Assembly: GCF_036203305.1 (NCBI RefSeq)
Contig: NZ_CP108131.1
Coordinates: 2,294,001 to 2,358,000, forward strand
Direction: 5' to 3'
Source: Streptomyces sp. NBC_00190
GTDB taxonomy: Bacteria; Actinomycetota; Actinomycetes; Streptomycetales; Streptomycetaceae
Length of the DNA stretch: 64,000 bases
Position 1 is the stretch's first letter. Every line of letters starts with the position of its first letter. The notes below the pieces were generated by a model. That model searched no databases and was not told the origin of the DNA. It saw only the letters and a list, made by a program, of their open reading frames with translations. The position numbers were made by a program, and so were the translations under genes. This document shows positions 15,660-30,010 of this stretch, in pieces.

Positions 15660-17112
15660 TTACACCGTCAGCGAGCGGTCCGTCGGCTTGACCGGGTACG
15701 GCAGGGCGCTCGCGCCCGTCAGGAAGCGGTCCACGCCGCGGGCGGCCGAGCGGCCTTCCGCGATGGCCCAGACGATCAGCGACTGGCCGCGGCCCGCGTC
15801 ACCGGCGACGAAGACGCCGTCCACGTTGGTCGCGTACGAGGCGTCGCGCTCGATGTTGCCGCGTGCGTCCAGCGCCAGGCCGAACTGCTGGACCAGGCCG
15901 TTGGCCTGGTCCGTGCCCGTGAAGCCCATCGCCAGGGTGACCAGCTGCGCGGGGAGGGCGCGCTCGGTGCCGGGCTTCTGGACGAGCTTGCCGTCGACGA
16001 ACTCCACCTCGACGAGGTGCAGTGCCTTGACGTTGCCGTCCTCGTCGCCCTCGAAGTGGGTGGTGGAGACGGAGTAGACCCGCTCGCCGCCCTCCTCGTG
16101 CGCCGAGGTGACCTTGTACAGCATGGGGAACGTCGGCCACGGCTGGTTGGCGTTACGGTCCTCGCCGGGCTTCGGCATGATCTCCAGCTGCGTGACCGAG
16201 GCCGCGCCCTGCCGGTGGGCGGTGCCGACGCAGTCCGCGCCGGTGTCGCCGCCGCCGATGACGACCACGTGCTTGCCCTCGGCCGTGATGGGGGGCGCCA
16301 TGAAATCGCCCTCCTGGACCTTGTTCGCGAGCGGCAGGTACTCCATCGCGAAGTGGATGCCGTTCAGCTCGCGCCCCGGGACCGGCAGGTCGCGGGAGAC
16401 CGTGGCACCGGCCGCGACGACGACCGCGTCGAACCGCTTGCGCAGGTCGGTGGCCGTGATGTCGCGGCCGACCTCGACGCCGGTGCGGAACTTGGTGCCC
16501 TCCGCGCGCATCTGCTCGATGCGGCGGTTGATGTGCACCTTCTCCATCTTGAACTCGGGGATGCCGTAGCGCAGCAGGCCGCCGACACGGTCGGCGCGCT
16601 CGTACACCACGACGGTGTGCCCGGCCCGGGTCAGCTGCTGGGCCGCGGCGAGACCCGCCGGGCCGGAGCCGATGACGGCGGCCGTCTTGCCCGAGAGGCG
16701 CTCGGGCGCCTGCGGGGTGACGTTGCCGTTGTCCCATGCCTTGTCGATGATCGAGACTTCGACGTTCTTGATCGTGACGGCCGGCTGGTTGATGCCGAGC
16801 ACGCAGGCGGATTCGCAGGGCGCCGGGCACAGCCGCCCGGTGAACTCCGGGAAGTTGTTCGTGGCGTGGAGACGCTCGGACGCGGCGCCCCAGTCCTCGC
16901 GGTACGCGTAGTCGTTCCACTCCGGGATCAGGTTCCCGAGCGGGCACCCGTTGTGGCAGAACGGGATGCCGCAGTCCATGCAGCGGCCGGCCTGCTTGCT
17001 GATGATCGGGAGCAGCGAGCCCGGGACGTAGACCTCGTTCCAGTCCTTCAGCCGGTCGGCCACGGGACGGGTACAGGCGGTCTCGCGCGGGGTGGTGAGG
17101 AAGCCCTTCGGG

Positions 17113-17120
<8 letters not shown>
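15660..17120 (-). CDS. gltD: Glutamate synthase (NADPH) small subunit
   Basis: 486 residues. The N-terminal Fe-S domain has Cys47, Cys50, Cys55 and Cys59 ([17 protein letters not shown]). An FAD Rossmann motif [13 protein letters not shown] lies near 150, an NADPH-binding motif [13 protein letters not shown] near 290, and the final FAD motif [18 protein letters not shown] near 450. It passes electrons from NADPH to the large subunit for conversion of 2-oxoglutarate and glutamine to two glutamates. Start overlaps the end of gltB by 8 bp, so translation is probably coupled. Confidence 0.97.
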
Positions 17121-21714
<4,594 letters not shown>

Positions 21715-22030
21715 CGGCTCTCCCGTCGTCGTCGTGGCATATGTGCATAGCCGAGGGACGACGTTGGCCCTCTGCGAAATTTCGTGCAGATTACATGATG
21801 ACGACTATCCCGAGAACTGGATATGCCATTCCAACATGCGGACACTGCGCGAGGCAGAAAAGGGGGACCTTCGGGAACGTTTCACGGTTTCACGGGAACG
21901 AAGGTCCGGACGCGAGGCGGGCATCATTGCCCGGGCGCCATGGTGTGATGCCCGGCGGACACGCGATCGAAACCGCCGGGTAACGGACTACTTATGTTGC
22001 GTACCGCATAGTGTCTCACTCCGCGCCCGG
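21715..22030. promoter_or_regulatory. gltB upstream region with direct and inverted repeats
   Basis: No gene. It contains a tandem octamer GTTTCACG x2 (21879-21894) set inside a 9-bp inverted repeat (21865-21873 / 21899-21907). A second 9-bp inverted repeat (21918-21926 / 21946-21954) lies nearer the transporter stop and may be its terminator. The first set is a candidate binding site for a nitrogen- or amino-acid-responsive regulator of gltB. The regulator is not identifiable by eye. Confidence 0.4.
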
Positions 22031-22762
22031 TCAGCCTATGGCTCCGCCGATCCAGGTTCCCAGGACGTACGTCACACCGGCGGCCGCACCACCCAGCCCG
22101 AGCTGGCGCAGACCGCTGAACCACCAGGACCGGGCCGTGACCCGCGAGACGACCGCGCCGCAGGCGAAGAGCCCGGCCAGCGCCAGCAGCACCGCCGGCC
22201 ACAGGGACGTGGCACCGAGCAGGTACGGCAGTACGGGGAGCAGCGCGCCCAGGGCGAAGGAGCCGAAGGACGAGACGGCGGCGACGAGCGGCGAGGGCAG
22301 GTCGTCGGGGTCGATCCCGAGCTCCTCGCGGGCGTGTATCTCCAGCGCCTGCTCGGGATCGCGGGACAGCTGCATGGCGACCTCGCGGGCGAGCGCGGGC
22401 TCGACGCCGCGGGAGACGTAGAGCTCGGCCAGCTCCTCCATCTCGTCGACCGGATGCTTGCGCAACTGCTGGCGCTCCACGTCCAGTTCGGCGAGGACCA
22501 GCTCACGCTGGGAGGCGACGGAGGTGTACTCGCCGGCCGCCATGGAGAAGGCGCCGGCCGCCAGGCCGGCCAGGCCGGTGATCACGATGGTGGCCGGGGC
22601 CACGGCGCCGCCGGCCACACCGGTCATCAGCGCGAGGTTGGAGACGAGCCCGTCCATCGCGCCGAAGACGGCCGGCCGCAGCCACCCGCCGTTGACGTCA
22701 CGGTGGGTGTGGTTGTCACGGTGGGCGGTGTGCAGCGGTGCTTCGATGTCGATGATGGACAT
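22031..22762 (-). CDS. VIT1/CCC1-family metal transporter
   Basis: 243 residues. After a His-rich N-terminus, the VIT1 signature GAMDGLVSNLALMTGVAGG and TGLAGLAAGAFSMAAGEYTSV (first two membrane helices, with the conserved metal-path Met and Glu/Asp residues) is followed by a long soluble helical stretch QRELVLAELDVERQQL ... ELGIDPDD. Three further hydrophobic helices close the protein. It probably exports Fe2+/Mn2+ across the membrane. GGGGAG lies just upstream of ATG 22762. Transcribed leftward toward gltB. Confidence 0.9.
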   Translation of the reverse strand: MSIIDIEAPLHTAHRDNHTHRDVNGGWLRPAVFGAMDGLVSNLALMTGVAGGAVAPATIVITGLAGLAAGAFSMAAGEYTSVASQRELVLAELDVERQQLRKHPVDEMEELAELYVSRGVEPALAREVAMQLSRDPEQALEIHAREELGIDPDDLPSPLVAAVSSFGSFALGALLPVLPYLLGATSLWPAVLLALAGLFACGAVVSRVTARSWWFSGLRQLGLGGAAAGVTYVLGTWIGGAIG

Positions 22763-23008
22763 ACGGATATCTCCCCATTTGTGCGAACGGGTGCCGCGAG
22801 ACACCCCGCTCCCCCTGAACACCTCGAAACTACGCACGATTTCTGCCGCCCGCCAGCAAGGAAGGCCGTACTTACCTGGGGTTTTGGGGGTCGGCGACCG
22901 GGTGACGGGGGTGTTCGCGCGGTGTTTCGCAACGAGCGACAAACCGTATGCCATGGCACAAATCCCCCAAGGGCTCAATATGAGTCCCACCAAGTGGAGA
23001 GGCTCGCC

Positions 23009-23995
23009 ATGGAGCTGATTGCATGCAATCCGCAGGTCCTCCTCGAACGGGCCAGGGGCGCTCTTCTGGGCCTCGCGGTGGGCGACGCGCTGGGCGCCCC
23101 CGCGGAGAACATGAAGCCGTCGGAGATCCGGGCGAAGTGGGGCCGCATCGAGGGTTTCGTGTCGGAGGACCCGGCGGGCACGGACGACACCGAGTACGCG
23201 ATCTTCTCGGGGCTGCTGCTGGCCCGGCACGGCTCGGCGCTGACCGTCTCCCACGTGGAGCGGGCGTGGCACCACTGGATCGCCGACCTGGACGAGGGCC
23301 CGTTCCGCGGCGCGGGCTTCTCGGAGCGCGGCACCCTGGAGAACCTCCGCCGGGGCCTGGCGGCACCCATCTCGGCCCAGCACCGGCACGCGTGGAGCGA
23401 CGGCCTGGCGATGCGGGCGGCCCCCTTCGGCGTCTTCGCGGCCGGCCGCCCCGCGGAGGCCGCGCGGCTCGTCGCCATCGACGGCTGCGTCAGCCACGAC
23501 GGCGAGGGCATCTACGGCGGCCAGGCGGTGGCGGCGGGCGTGGCCGCGGCCATGGCGGGCGGCAGCCCCGCGTCGGTGGTCTCCGCCGCCCTGTCGGTCA
23601 TCCCCTCCGACTCCTGGACGGCCCGCTCGCTGCGCCGGGCCGTCACCGCCGCCCCGCGCGGCGAACGGGCCGTGCGGTCGGCGGTCGTCATCGGCGGCTA
23701 CCCGTGGACGGACCTGGCGCCCGAAGCCGTGGGCCTGGCCTTCGGCGCCTTCGCCGCGTGCCGGGGCGATTTCCCCACCTCGGTCCTGACCGCGGTCAAC
23801 ATGGGCCGCGACGCGGACACCACCGCGGCGGTGGCGGGCGCCCTGGCCGGCGCGATGTCGGGCGCCCCCGCGATCCCCGCCGACTGGGCCTCGGCCATCG
23901 GGCCGGTGCGCGGCAGCTGCCTCCCCTCGATGCGGGGCTACCACGTCCTGGACATCGCGGACCTCCTCACACCGGAAAACGAGGGCCCCCGATGA
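23009..23995 (+). CDS. ADP-ribosylglycohydrolase family protein 1
   Basis: 328 residues and a canonical DraG/ARH fold. LLGLAVGDALG (20-29), the dinuclear-metal loop TDDT (58-61) and the C-terminal GRDADT (266-271) retain every expected metal ligand, so this copy should be catalytically active on an N- or O-ribosyl bond. GGAGAGG precedes ATG 23009. It is the first gene of a seven-gene operon in which each following gene overlaps or nearly touches its neighbour. The natural substrate is unknown; DraG-type protein de-ADP-ribosylation and hydrolysis of small ribosides are both possible. Confidence 0.9.
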   Translation: MELIACNPQVLLERARGALLGLAVGDALGAPAENMKPSEIRAKWGRIEGFVSEDPAGTDDTEYAIFSGLLLARHGSALTVSHVERAWHHWIADLDEGPFRGAGFSERGTLENLRRGLAAPISAQHRHAWSDGLAMRAAPFGVFAAGRPAEAARLVAIDGCVSHDGEGIYGGQAVAAGVAAAMAGGSPASVVSAALSVIPSDSWTARSLRRAVTAAPRGERAVRSAVVIGGYPWTDLAPEAVGLAFGAFAACRGDFPTSVLTAVNMGRDADTTAAVAGALAGAMSGAPAIPADWASAIGPVRGSCLPSMRGYHVLDIADLLTPENEGPR

Positions 23996-25275
23996 CCCCC
24001 ACCCCGTTCAGCCCGGACACGATCCCCGCCCCGCCGGACCCGCCCGCGCCCCGCGCCTTCGCACCCCCCGCGGCATCCCCTCCGGGCACGCGGGCCACCG
24101 GGCCGGCCCCAGGTACCCCGGACGTCGCCGCCCCTGCCGTGGGGGACACGTCCGGCCCCCGCCGGATCGAGGGGCTGCTCCTCGGACTCGCCGCGGGCGA
24201 CGCCGCCGGGTGGCCCGCAGCCCGGCACCGCGCCAGCCGGATGCCCGAATGGACCCGCCGCCTGACCCGCGAGCTCGACACCTTCGCCGAGCAGAACGCC
24301 ACCACCACCCTCCCCGTCCCCATCGCCCTCAACCAGCCGCCCGAACCCCTGCGCCTCGGCCCCTCCGACGACGCCGAGTGGGCCGCCTTCGTCGCCGAGT
24401 CCGTGCTCACCGCCGCCGGCGTCCTGCTCAGCGACCTCTCCCGGTCCAGGAGGATGCGCGCCGCCATCGACCTCGCCTGGAACGCCCTCGCCTCCGAAGT
24501 GGCCGCCGCGGCGGAACGCGCGCCCGAGGTCGAGTCCGCCGTCCTGCCCCTGCGCGCCCGGATCTCCGTCCGCGCCGGCCTCGGCAACCTCGCCACAGGC
24601 CTGCGCCCGCCCGCCACCGGCCACGACAACCCGCACTTCTTCGACGACGCCGCCTGCGTCCGCGCCTGCGTCCTCGCCGTCGTCCACCCCGGCGACGCCC
24701 GCGCGGCGGCCGACCTCGCCGAGTTCGACGCCCGCTACACCCAGGACGGCGACGGCGTCCACGGCGCCCGCGCCATGGCCGCCGCCCTCGCGACCGCCCT
24801 CGCCGGCGCGGACGTCGACGCCGCCGTCGACGCCGCCCTCGCACAGCTCCCCGGGACGACCGAGATCGGCCGCAACGCCCGGCACGCCGTCAAGCTCGCC
24901 CGTACCCAGACGGAGGGCGGCGGCGCCTTCGCCATCGTCCCCGTCCTCGAACACGAGATCGTCGACCACGTCTACAGCTACGGGATCGCCGCCGCCGAGA
25001 CCGTCCCCGTGGCGCTCGCCCTGGCCACCGCCGCCCGCGGCAGGACAGCCGAAGCGGTCCCGGCCGCCGCCTGCCTGTCGCGCGTCGCGGACTCCGCCCC
25101 CGCCCTCGCCGGCGCGCTCACCGGCGCCCTCGGCGGCGGCGACTCGATCCCCACCGCCTGGCGGGAGGCCTGCCGCACCCTGTCCGGCTGCACCCTCCCC
25201 CGCCTCGCCGGCACCGATCTCGTGGAACTCGCCGCGCTCCTCGCTCGCACGGAACTCACCTCACCCAAGGGATGA
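23992..25275 (+). CDS. ADP-ribosylglycohydrolase family protein 2 (degenerate metal site)
   Basis: 427 residues. A Pro/Ala-rich extension of about 55 residues precedes the hydrolase fold. GLLLGLAAGDAAG is intact and the first metal loop reads SDDAEW (125-130). The C-terminal loop, GRDxDT in its neighbours, has become SRVADS (363-368), losing the first Asp ligand and replacing Thr by Ser. The protein may bind metal differently or be a non-catalytic subunit. It overlaps gene 1 by ATGA and gene 3 begins 7 bp after its stop. Confidence 0.87.
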   Translation: MTPTPFSPDTIPAPPDPPAPRAFAPPAASPPGTRATGPAPGTPDVAAPAVGDTSGPRRIEGLLLGLAAGDAAGWPAARHRASRMPEWTRRLTRELDTFAEQNATTTLPVPIALNQPPEPLRLGPSDDAEWAAFVAESVLTAAGVLLSDLSRSRRMRAAIDLAWNALASEVAAAAERAPEVESAVLPLRARISVRAGLGNLATGLRPPATGHDNPHFFDDAACVRACVLAVVHPGDARAAADLAEFDARYTQDGDGVHGARAMAAALATALAGADVDAAVDAALAQLPGTTEIGRNARHAVKLARTQTEGGGAFAIVPVLEHEIVDHVYSYGIAAAETVPVALALATAARGRTAEAVPAAACLSRVADSAPALAGALTGALGGGDSIPTAWREACRTLSGCTLPRLAGTDLVELAALLARTELTSPKG

Positions 25276-25282
25276 TTCGGAC

Positions 25283-26428
25283 ATGACGCTCACGTTGGAG
25301 GACCGGGCCTGCGGCGCTCTCGTCGGAGCCGCCGTCGGCGACGCGCTCGGCGGCCCGGTGGAGGGCTGGAGCCCGGACCAGATCCTGGAACGGCACGGCG
25401 GCCGGGTGCACGGCATCGTCGGCCCCTGGCACGAGGACTGGCGCACGGCCCGCCCGATCGCCCCGTACCACAAGGGAGATGGCCACGTCACCGATGACAC
25501 CCTCATGACGCACGCCCTGGTAAGGGTCTACGAGACGGTACGGGACCACCTGGACGCCTACGCGGTCGCGGACCACCTGGTGCCGGACCTGATGACCAAC
25601 CCGCGGTGGATCCCGGAGCTGGAGGCCGAAGCCCTCCCGCTCCAGCGGATCTTCCTCGCCGAGAAGTGGATCGTGACCCGGCTGCACTACGCGCACGCCG
25701 ACCCGCGCGAGGCAGGCAGCGGCAACATCGTCAACTGCGGTGCGGCGATGTACATGGCGCCGGTGGGGATCGTCAACGCGGGCAACCCGGCGGGCGCGTA
25801 CGCGGAGGCCCTGGACATCGCCGGCGCGCACCAGTCCTCGTACGGGCGGGAGGCGGCGGGCGTGTTCGCGGCGGCCGTGGCGGCCGCGTGCGTCCCCGGG
25901 GCCACGGCCGCCTCGGTGGTGGACACCGCGCTGTCCCTCGCGAAGGACGGCACGCGCGAGGCCGTCTCCGCGGTGTGCGAAGTCGCCTCCCGCCACCGGG
26001 ACTTCGAGTCGGCGCTGGCACCGCTGCGCACGGCGGTGGCCCCGTACGACTCGGTCGGCCCGGACTACCGCGCCCCCTCGCTCGGCGCCCGCCGCCCGTC
26101 CCGCCTCCACTCCATCGAGGAACTCCCGGTCGCCCTCGGCATGCTGCTGATCGCGGACGGGGGGTACGAGACCTCCGTGCTCGGAGCGGTCAACTACGGC
26201 CGGGACTGCGACTCCATCGCCACGATGGCGGGCGCGATCGCCGGGGCCCTGGGCGGCGAGGCCGCGGTCCCGGCCGCCTGGGCCAAGCAGGTCGCCGAGG
26301 CCAGCCGCCTCGACCTGCACGCCCCGGCCAGGTCCCTGGCCGCCGTGGCCCGCGAGGTCTTCGCCCGCGACCGCTCCCGCCGCCGCTCCCACGAGTCGGC
26401 CTTCACCGCGATCTCGACCCCCCGATGA
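25283..26428 (+). CDS. ADP-ribosylglycohydrolase family protein 3
   Basis: 381 residues, canonical motifs: GAAVGDALGGPVEG (15-28), VTDDT (69-73) and GRDCDS (306-311), so metal binding and catalysis look intact. The segment LVPDLMTNPRWIPELEAEAL and the Asn/Cys-rich loop GSGNIVNCGAAMYMAPVG distinguish it from copy 1 and suggest a different substrate. Start lies 7 bp after the gene 2 stop; stop overlaps the start of gene 4 (ATGA). Confidence 0.9.
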   Translation: MTLTLEDRACGALVGAAVGDALGGPVEGWSPDQILERHGGRVHGIVGPWHEDWRTARPIAPYHKGDGHVTDDTLMTHALVRVYETVRDHLDAYAVADHLVPDLMTNPRWIPELEAEALPLQRIFLAEKWIVTRLHYAHADPREAGSGNIVNCGAAMYMAPVGIVNAGNPAGAYAEALDIAGAHQSSYGREAAGVFAAAVAAACVPGATAASVVDTALSLAKDGTREAVSAVCEVASRHRDFESALAPLRTAVAPYDSVGPDYRAPSLGARRPSRLHSIEELPVALGMLLIADGGYETSVLGAVNYGRDCDSIATMAGAIAGALGGEAAVPAAWAKQVAEASRLDLHAPARSLAAVAREVFARDRSRRRSHESAFTAISTPR

Positions 26429-27900
26429 CCCCGCCCTGCCCGGACCAGCCCGCGCCGGTACGGCTCACCTGGGCGCAGCCCGAGGACCTCGTCGGGCACG
26501 AGCTGCGCCAGGCGGCCGAGGACGGCCGGGATCCCGGGCCCGCGCTGCGGGTCTGGCTGGCGGCGGGCGGCCACCCGGCGCCGGCCCGGGCCGGCGCCTC
26601 CCCCGCCCCCGCGCCACCCGAGCTCCGCGCCCTGGCCTCCCGCATCCTGGACGAGCTGGCCGCCCTCCCGTCCCCGGCGGCCGCCACCGAGCCGCAGTCC
26701 TGGAACGCCATCCGCGCCACCTGGCTCCCGGACCCGCGGGGAACGCCCGGCGGCTCCACGGCCCGGGAGCCCACCGCCCCGGGGCCTGCGGTCCTGCCCC
26801 CGGCCCCGGAAGCGGCGCCGGCGGGGCGGGACCCCCGTCTGCGGACCCGGCTGGAGGCCGCCTGGCTGGGGCGGGCCGTCGGCTGCCTTCTCGGCAAGCC
26901 CGTCGAGAAGCTGCCCCTCCACGGGATCCGGGCACTGGCCCGTGCCGCGGGCAACTGGCCGCTGAACGACTGGTTCACGGCCCGCGGCGTGCCGCCGGAG
27001 GTACTGGCCGCGTACCCGTGGAACCGCCGCTCCGCCCCCACCTCCCTCGCCGAGAACATCGACGGCATGCCCGAGGACGACGACCTCAACTACCCCCTCC
27101 TCGGCCTGCTCCTGCTCCGGCGCCACGGCAAGGGCTTCACCACCGACGAGGTCGCCCGGCTCTGGCTCGACGAACTGCCCGCCGGGCGGACCTTCACCGC
27201 CGAGCGCGTCGCCTACCGCAACCTCCTCCTCGGGCTGGAGCCGCCCGCCACCGCCACCCACCACAACCCCTTCCGCGAGTGGATCGGCGCCCTCATCCGC
27301 GCCGACGTGCACGGCTGGACCAACCCCGGCGACCCGGCCGCCGCCGCGGCCCAGGCCTACCGCGACGCCGCCTTGACCCACACCGGCAACGGCGTCTACG
27401 CCGCCCTCTTCATCGCCGCCGCCACCGCGCGGGCCGCCACCGGCCGGGCCGACGTCCACACCGCGCTCCGGGCCGGGCTGGCCGTCGTACCGCCCCGCTC
27501 ACGCCTCGCCGAGGCCGTCCGCTTCGGGATCGCCGCCGCCGCCGAACCCGACTTCGACCGCGTCGTCGACCGCCTGCACGCCCGCTACGGCCACTACCAC
27601 TGGGTGCACGCCGTCCCCAACACCGCCCTCATCGCCGCCGCCCTCACCCACGCCGACGGCGACTTCACCCGCTCCGTGTGCCGCGCCGTCTCCGGCGGCT
27701 GGGACACCGACTCCAACGGCGCCACCGCCGGCGCCCTCGCCGGACTCCTCGCCGGCTCCCCGGACGCCATCCCGCACCGCTGGACCGCACCCCTCAAGAA
27801 CCGTCTGGCCACCACCGTCCCCGGATTCGACGGCGTCGGCTTCGACGCCCTCGCCGACCTCACCCACCGGCTCACCGCACAGGAGGCAGCACGCTCATGA
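26425..27900 (+). CDS. ADP-ribosylglycohydrolase family protein 4 with N-terminal extension
   Basis: 491 residues, the largest paralog. Residues 1-135 form an extra region (RLTWAQPEDLVGHELRQAAE, then a Pro/Ala linker) of unknown function. The hydrolase follows with GRAVGCLLGKPVEK (149-162; the usual GD is GC), PEDDDLNY (216-223) and GGWDTDSN (424-431). The acidic DDD and WDTD motifs put it in a different subgroup, the one found next to PfkB sugar kinases (e.g. E. coli yegU-yegV). It overlaps the ribokinase start by ATGA, so hydrolysis to a free pentose followed by phosphorylation is a reasonable inference. Confidence 0.88.
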   Translation: MTPPCPDQPAPVRLTWAQPEDLVGHELRQAAEDGRDPGPALRVWLAAGGHPAPARAGASPAPAPPELRALASRILDELAALPSPAAATEPQSWNAIRATWLPDPRGTPGGSTAREPTAPGPAVLPPAPEAAPAGRDPRLRTRLEAAWLGRAVGCLLGKPVEKLPLHGIRALARAAGNWPLNDWFTARGVPPEVLAAYPWNRRSAPTSLAENIDGMPEDDDLNYPLLGLLLLRRHGKGFTTDEVARLWLDELPAGRTFTAERVAYRNLLLGLEPPATATHHNPFREWIGALIRADVHGWTNPGDPAAAAAQAYRDAALTHTGNGVYAALFIAAATARAATGRADVHTALRAGLAVVPPRSRLAEAVRFGIAAAAEPDFDRVVDRLHARYGHYHWVHAVPNTALIAAALTHADGDFTRSVCRAVSGGWDTDSNGATAGALAGLLAGSPDAIPHRWTAPLKNRLATTVPGFDGVGFDALADLTHRLTAQEAARS

Positions 27901-28820
27901 CGGCCATCGCCGTGCTCGGCAGTACGAACATGGACCTCGTCGCCTACGTCCCCAAAGCCCCCCGCCTCGGCGAGACCGTCACCGGCCGCGCCTTCCGCAC
28001 CGTCCCCGGCGGCAAGGGCGCCAACCAGGCCGTCGCCGCCGCCCGCTGCGGCGGGAAGGTGGTGATGATCGGCGCGGTCGGGGCGGACGAGTTCGGCGTA
28101 CGGCTGCGCTCCGCGCTCACCGCCGCCGGGATCGACACCGCGGCCCTGCGCACCGTCGAGGGCGCCAGCGGCACCGCCCACATCACCGTGGACGACGAGG
28201 GCGGCAACAGCATCATCGTCATCCCCGGCGCGAACGCCGCCGTCACCGGCCTGGAGTCGGGGGACGAGTCCCGGATCGCCGCCGCGGGCACCCTCCTCCT
28301 CCAGCTCGAACTCCCGCTGCGGGCCGTCCTCGCCGGGGCCCTCGCCGCCCGGTCGCGCGGCGTCCGTACGGTCCTCACCCCGGCCCCGGTACAGCCGCTG
28401 CCGGCCGAACTCCTCGCCGCCACCGACCTCCTGGTCCCCAACGAGCACGAGGCCGCCGCGCTCACCGGCCTCACCGACCCCCGCCAGGCCGCCGAGGCCC
28501 TGCTGGAGGACGTGCCCGAGGTGGTGATCACCCTCGGCGCGGCCGGAGTCCTGTACGCCGCCCGCGGCCGGGAGCCGCTGACCGTGCCCGCGCCCGGGGT
28601 CCGGGCCGTGGACACGACCGCCGCCGGGGACACCTTCGTCGGCGCCCTCGCCGTGGCCCTCGGCGAGGGCCGGTCCATGCCCGAGGCGCTGCGCTGGGCC
28701 TGCGCGGCGGCCGCGCTCTCCGTCCAGCGGCCCGGCGCCCAGGACTCCATGCCGACCCGCGCCGAGACCGACGCCTTCGCCGGGCCACGGCCCGCAGCCC
28801 GGCCCGGAGCCGCCTCGTGA
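27897..28820 (+). CDS. rbsK: Ribokinase (PfkB family)
   Basis: 307 residues with PfkB/ribokinase signatures: GSTNMDLVAYVP, GGKGANQAVAAAR (38-50), substrate-lid segment, and the catalytic loop DTTAAGDTFVGA with catalytic Asp245. It should phosphorylate ribose or a related pentose using ATP. There is no rbs transporter nearby. Instead it is coupled to four ADP-ribosylglycohydrolase paralogs, suggesting its sugar comes from their hydrolysis rather than from uptake. It overlaps both neighbours by 4 bp. Confidence 0.87.
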   Translation: MTAIAVLGSTNMDLVAYVPKAPRLGETVTGRAFRTVPGGKGANQAVAAARCGGKVVMIGAVGADEFGVRLRSALTAAGIDTAALRTVEGASGTAHITVDDEGGNSIIVIPGANAAVTGLESGDESRIAAAGTLLLQLELPLRAVLAGALAARSRGVRTVLTPAPVQPLPAELLAATDLLVPNEHEAAALTGLTDPRQAAEALLEDVPEVVITLGAAGVLYAARGREPLTVPAPGVRAVDTTAAGDTFVGALAVALGEGRSMPEALRWACAAAALSVQRPGAQDSMPTRAETDAFAGPRPAARPGAAS

Positions 28821-30010
28821 CGACCGCCGGGCCCCTGGAAGGGCTCCGCGTCCTCGACCTCGCCACCCTCTTCGCCGGGCCGCTGGCCGCCACCCTGCTC
28901 GGCGACTTCGGCGCCGAGGTCGTCAAGGTCGAGCACCCCGGCCGTCCCGACCCCTCCCGGGGCCACGGCCCCGCCAAGGGCGGCGTCGGCCTGTGGTGGA
29001 AGCTGCTCGGCCGGAACAAGCGGACGATGACCCTCGATCTGTCCACCCCCGGCGGCCGGGACACCCTGCTGCGGCTGGCCGCCACCGCCGACGTCGTCAT
29101 CGAGAACTTCCGCCCCGGCACCCTGGAGAAGTGGGGCCTGGGCTGGCCCGAGCTGTCCGCCGCCAACCCGCGGCTGGTCCTGGCCCGCGTCACGGCCTTC
29201 GGCCAGCAGGGCCCGTACGCCCGCCGCCCCGGCTTCGGCACCCTCGCCGAGGCGATGAGCGGCTTCGCCGCGATCACCGGGGAGCCGGACGGGCCGCCGA
29301 CCCTGCCGCCCTTCGGGCTCGCGGACTCGATCGCCGCGCTGACCACCGCGTACGCCGTGATGACCGCGCTCGCGGGCCGCGACCGCACCGGGCACGGGCA
29401 GGTCGTCGACCTGGCCATCATCGAGCCGATCCTGACGGTGCTGGGCCCGCACCCGCTCTGGTACGACCAGCTCGGCTACGTCCAGCCGCGCACCGGCAAC
29501 CGGTCCACCAACAACGCCCCCCGCAACACCTACCGCAGCGCGGACGGCCGCTGGCTGGCGGTGTCCACCTCCGCCCAGTCCGTCGCGGAGCGCGTGCTGC
29601 GGCTGGTCGGCCGGGACGAGCTGATCGCCGAGCCCTGGTTCGCGACCGGCTCCGGGCGGGCGGCCCACGCGCACGTCCTGGACGAGGCGGTCGGCGGCTG
29701 GATCGGCCGTCACAAGGCGGAGGAGGTCGTCACCGCCTTCGAGGAGGCCGAGGCGGCCGTCGCCCAGGTCTACGACGTCCGGGATGTGATGGCCGATCCC
29801 CAGTTCGCGGCCCTGGACACGGTCACGGAGGTCGAGGACCCCGAGCTCGGCCCGATCCGGATGCAGAACATCCTCTTCCGGCTCTCCGAGACCCCCGGCG
29901 GGATCCGCTGGGCCGGCCGCCCGCACGGCGCGGACACCGACGAGGTCCTGACCGAGCTCGGCCTGACCCGGGCCGAGATCACCGCTCTGCGCACCGAGGG
30001 GGCGCTGTGA
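28817..30010 (+). CDS. CaiB/BaiF family (class III) CoA-transferase
   Basis: 397 residues from GTG 28817 (GTGA overlap with rbsK). Family features: RVLDLATLFAGPLAATLLGDFGAEVVKVE at the N-terminus, ENFRPGTLEKWGLG, and the catalytic Asp in FGLADSIAALTTAY near residue 175. It transfers CoA between a carboxylic acid and an acyl-CoA donor through an Asp-acyl anhydride. Followed with a GTGA overlap by a CitE-like lyase, it would activate a hydroxy- or keto-acid that the lyase then cleaves. Acid identity unknown. Confidence 0.9.
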   Translation: MTTAGPLEGLRVLDLATLFAGPLAATLLGDFGAEVVKVEHPGRPDPSRGHGPAKGGVGLWWKLLGRNKRTMTLDLSTPGGRDTLLRLAATADVVIENFRPGTLEKWGLGWPELSAANPRLVLARVTAFGQQGPYARRPGFGTLAEAMSGFAAITGEPDGPPTLPPFGLADSIAALTTAYAVMTALAGRDRTGHGQVVDLAIIEPILTVLGPHPLWYDQLGYVQPRTGNRSTNNAPRNTYRSADGRWLAVSTSAQSVAERVLRLVGRDELIAEPWFATGSGRAAHAHVLDEAVGGWIGRHKAEEVVTAFEEAEAAVAQVYDVRDVMADPQFAALDTVTEVEDPELGPIRMQNILFRLSETPGGIRWAGRPHGADTDEVLTELGLTRAEITALRTEGAL

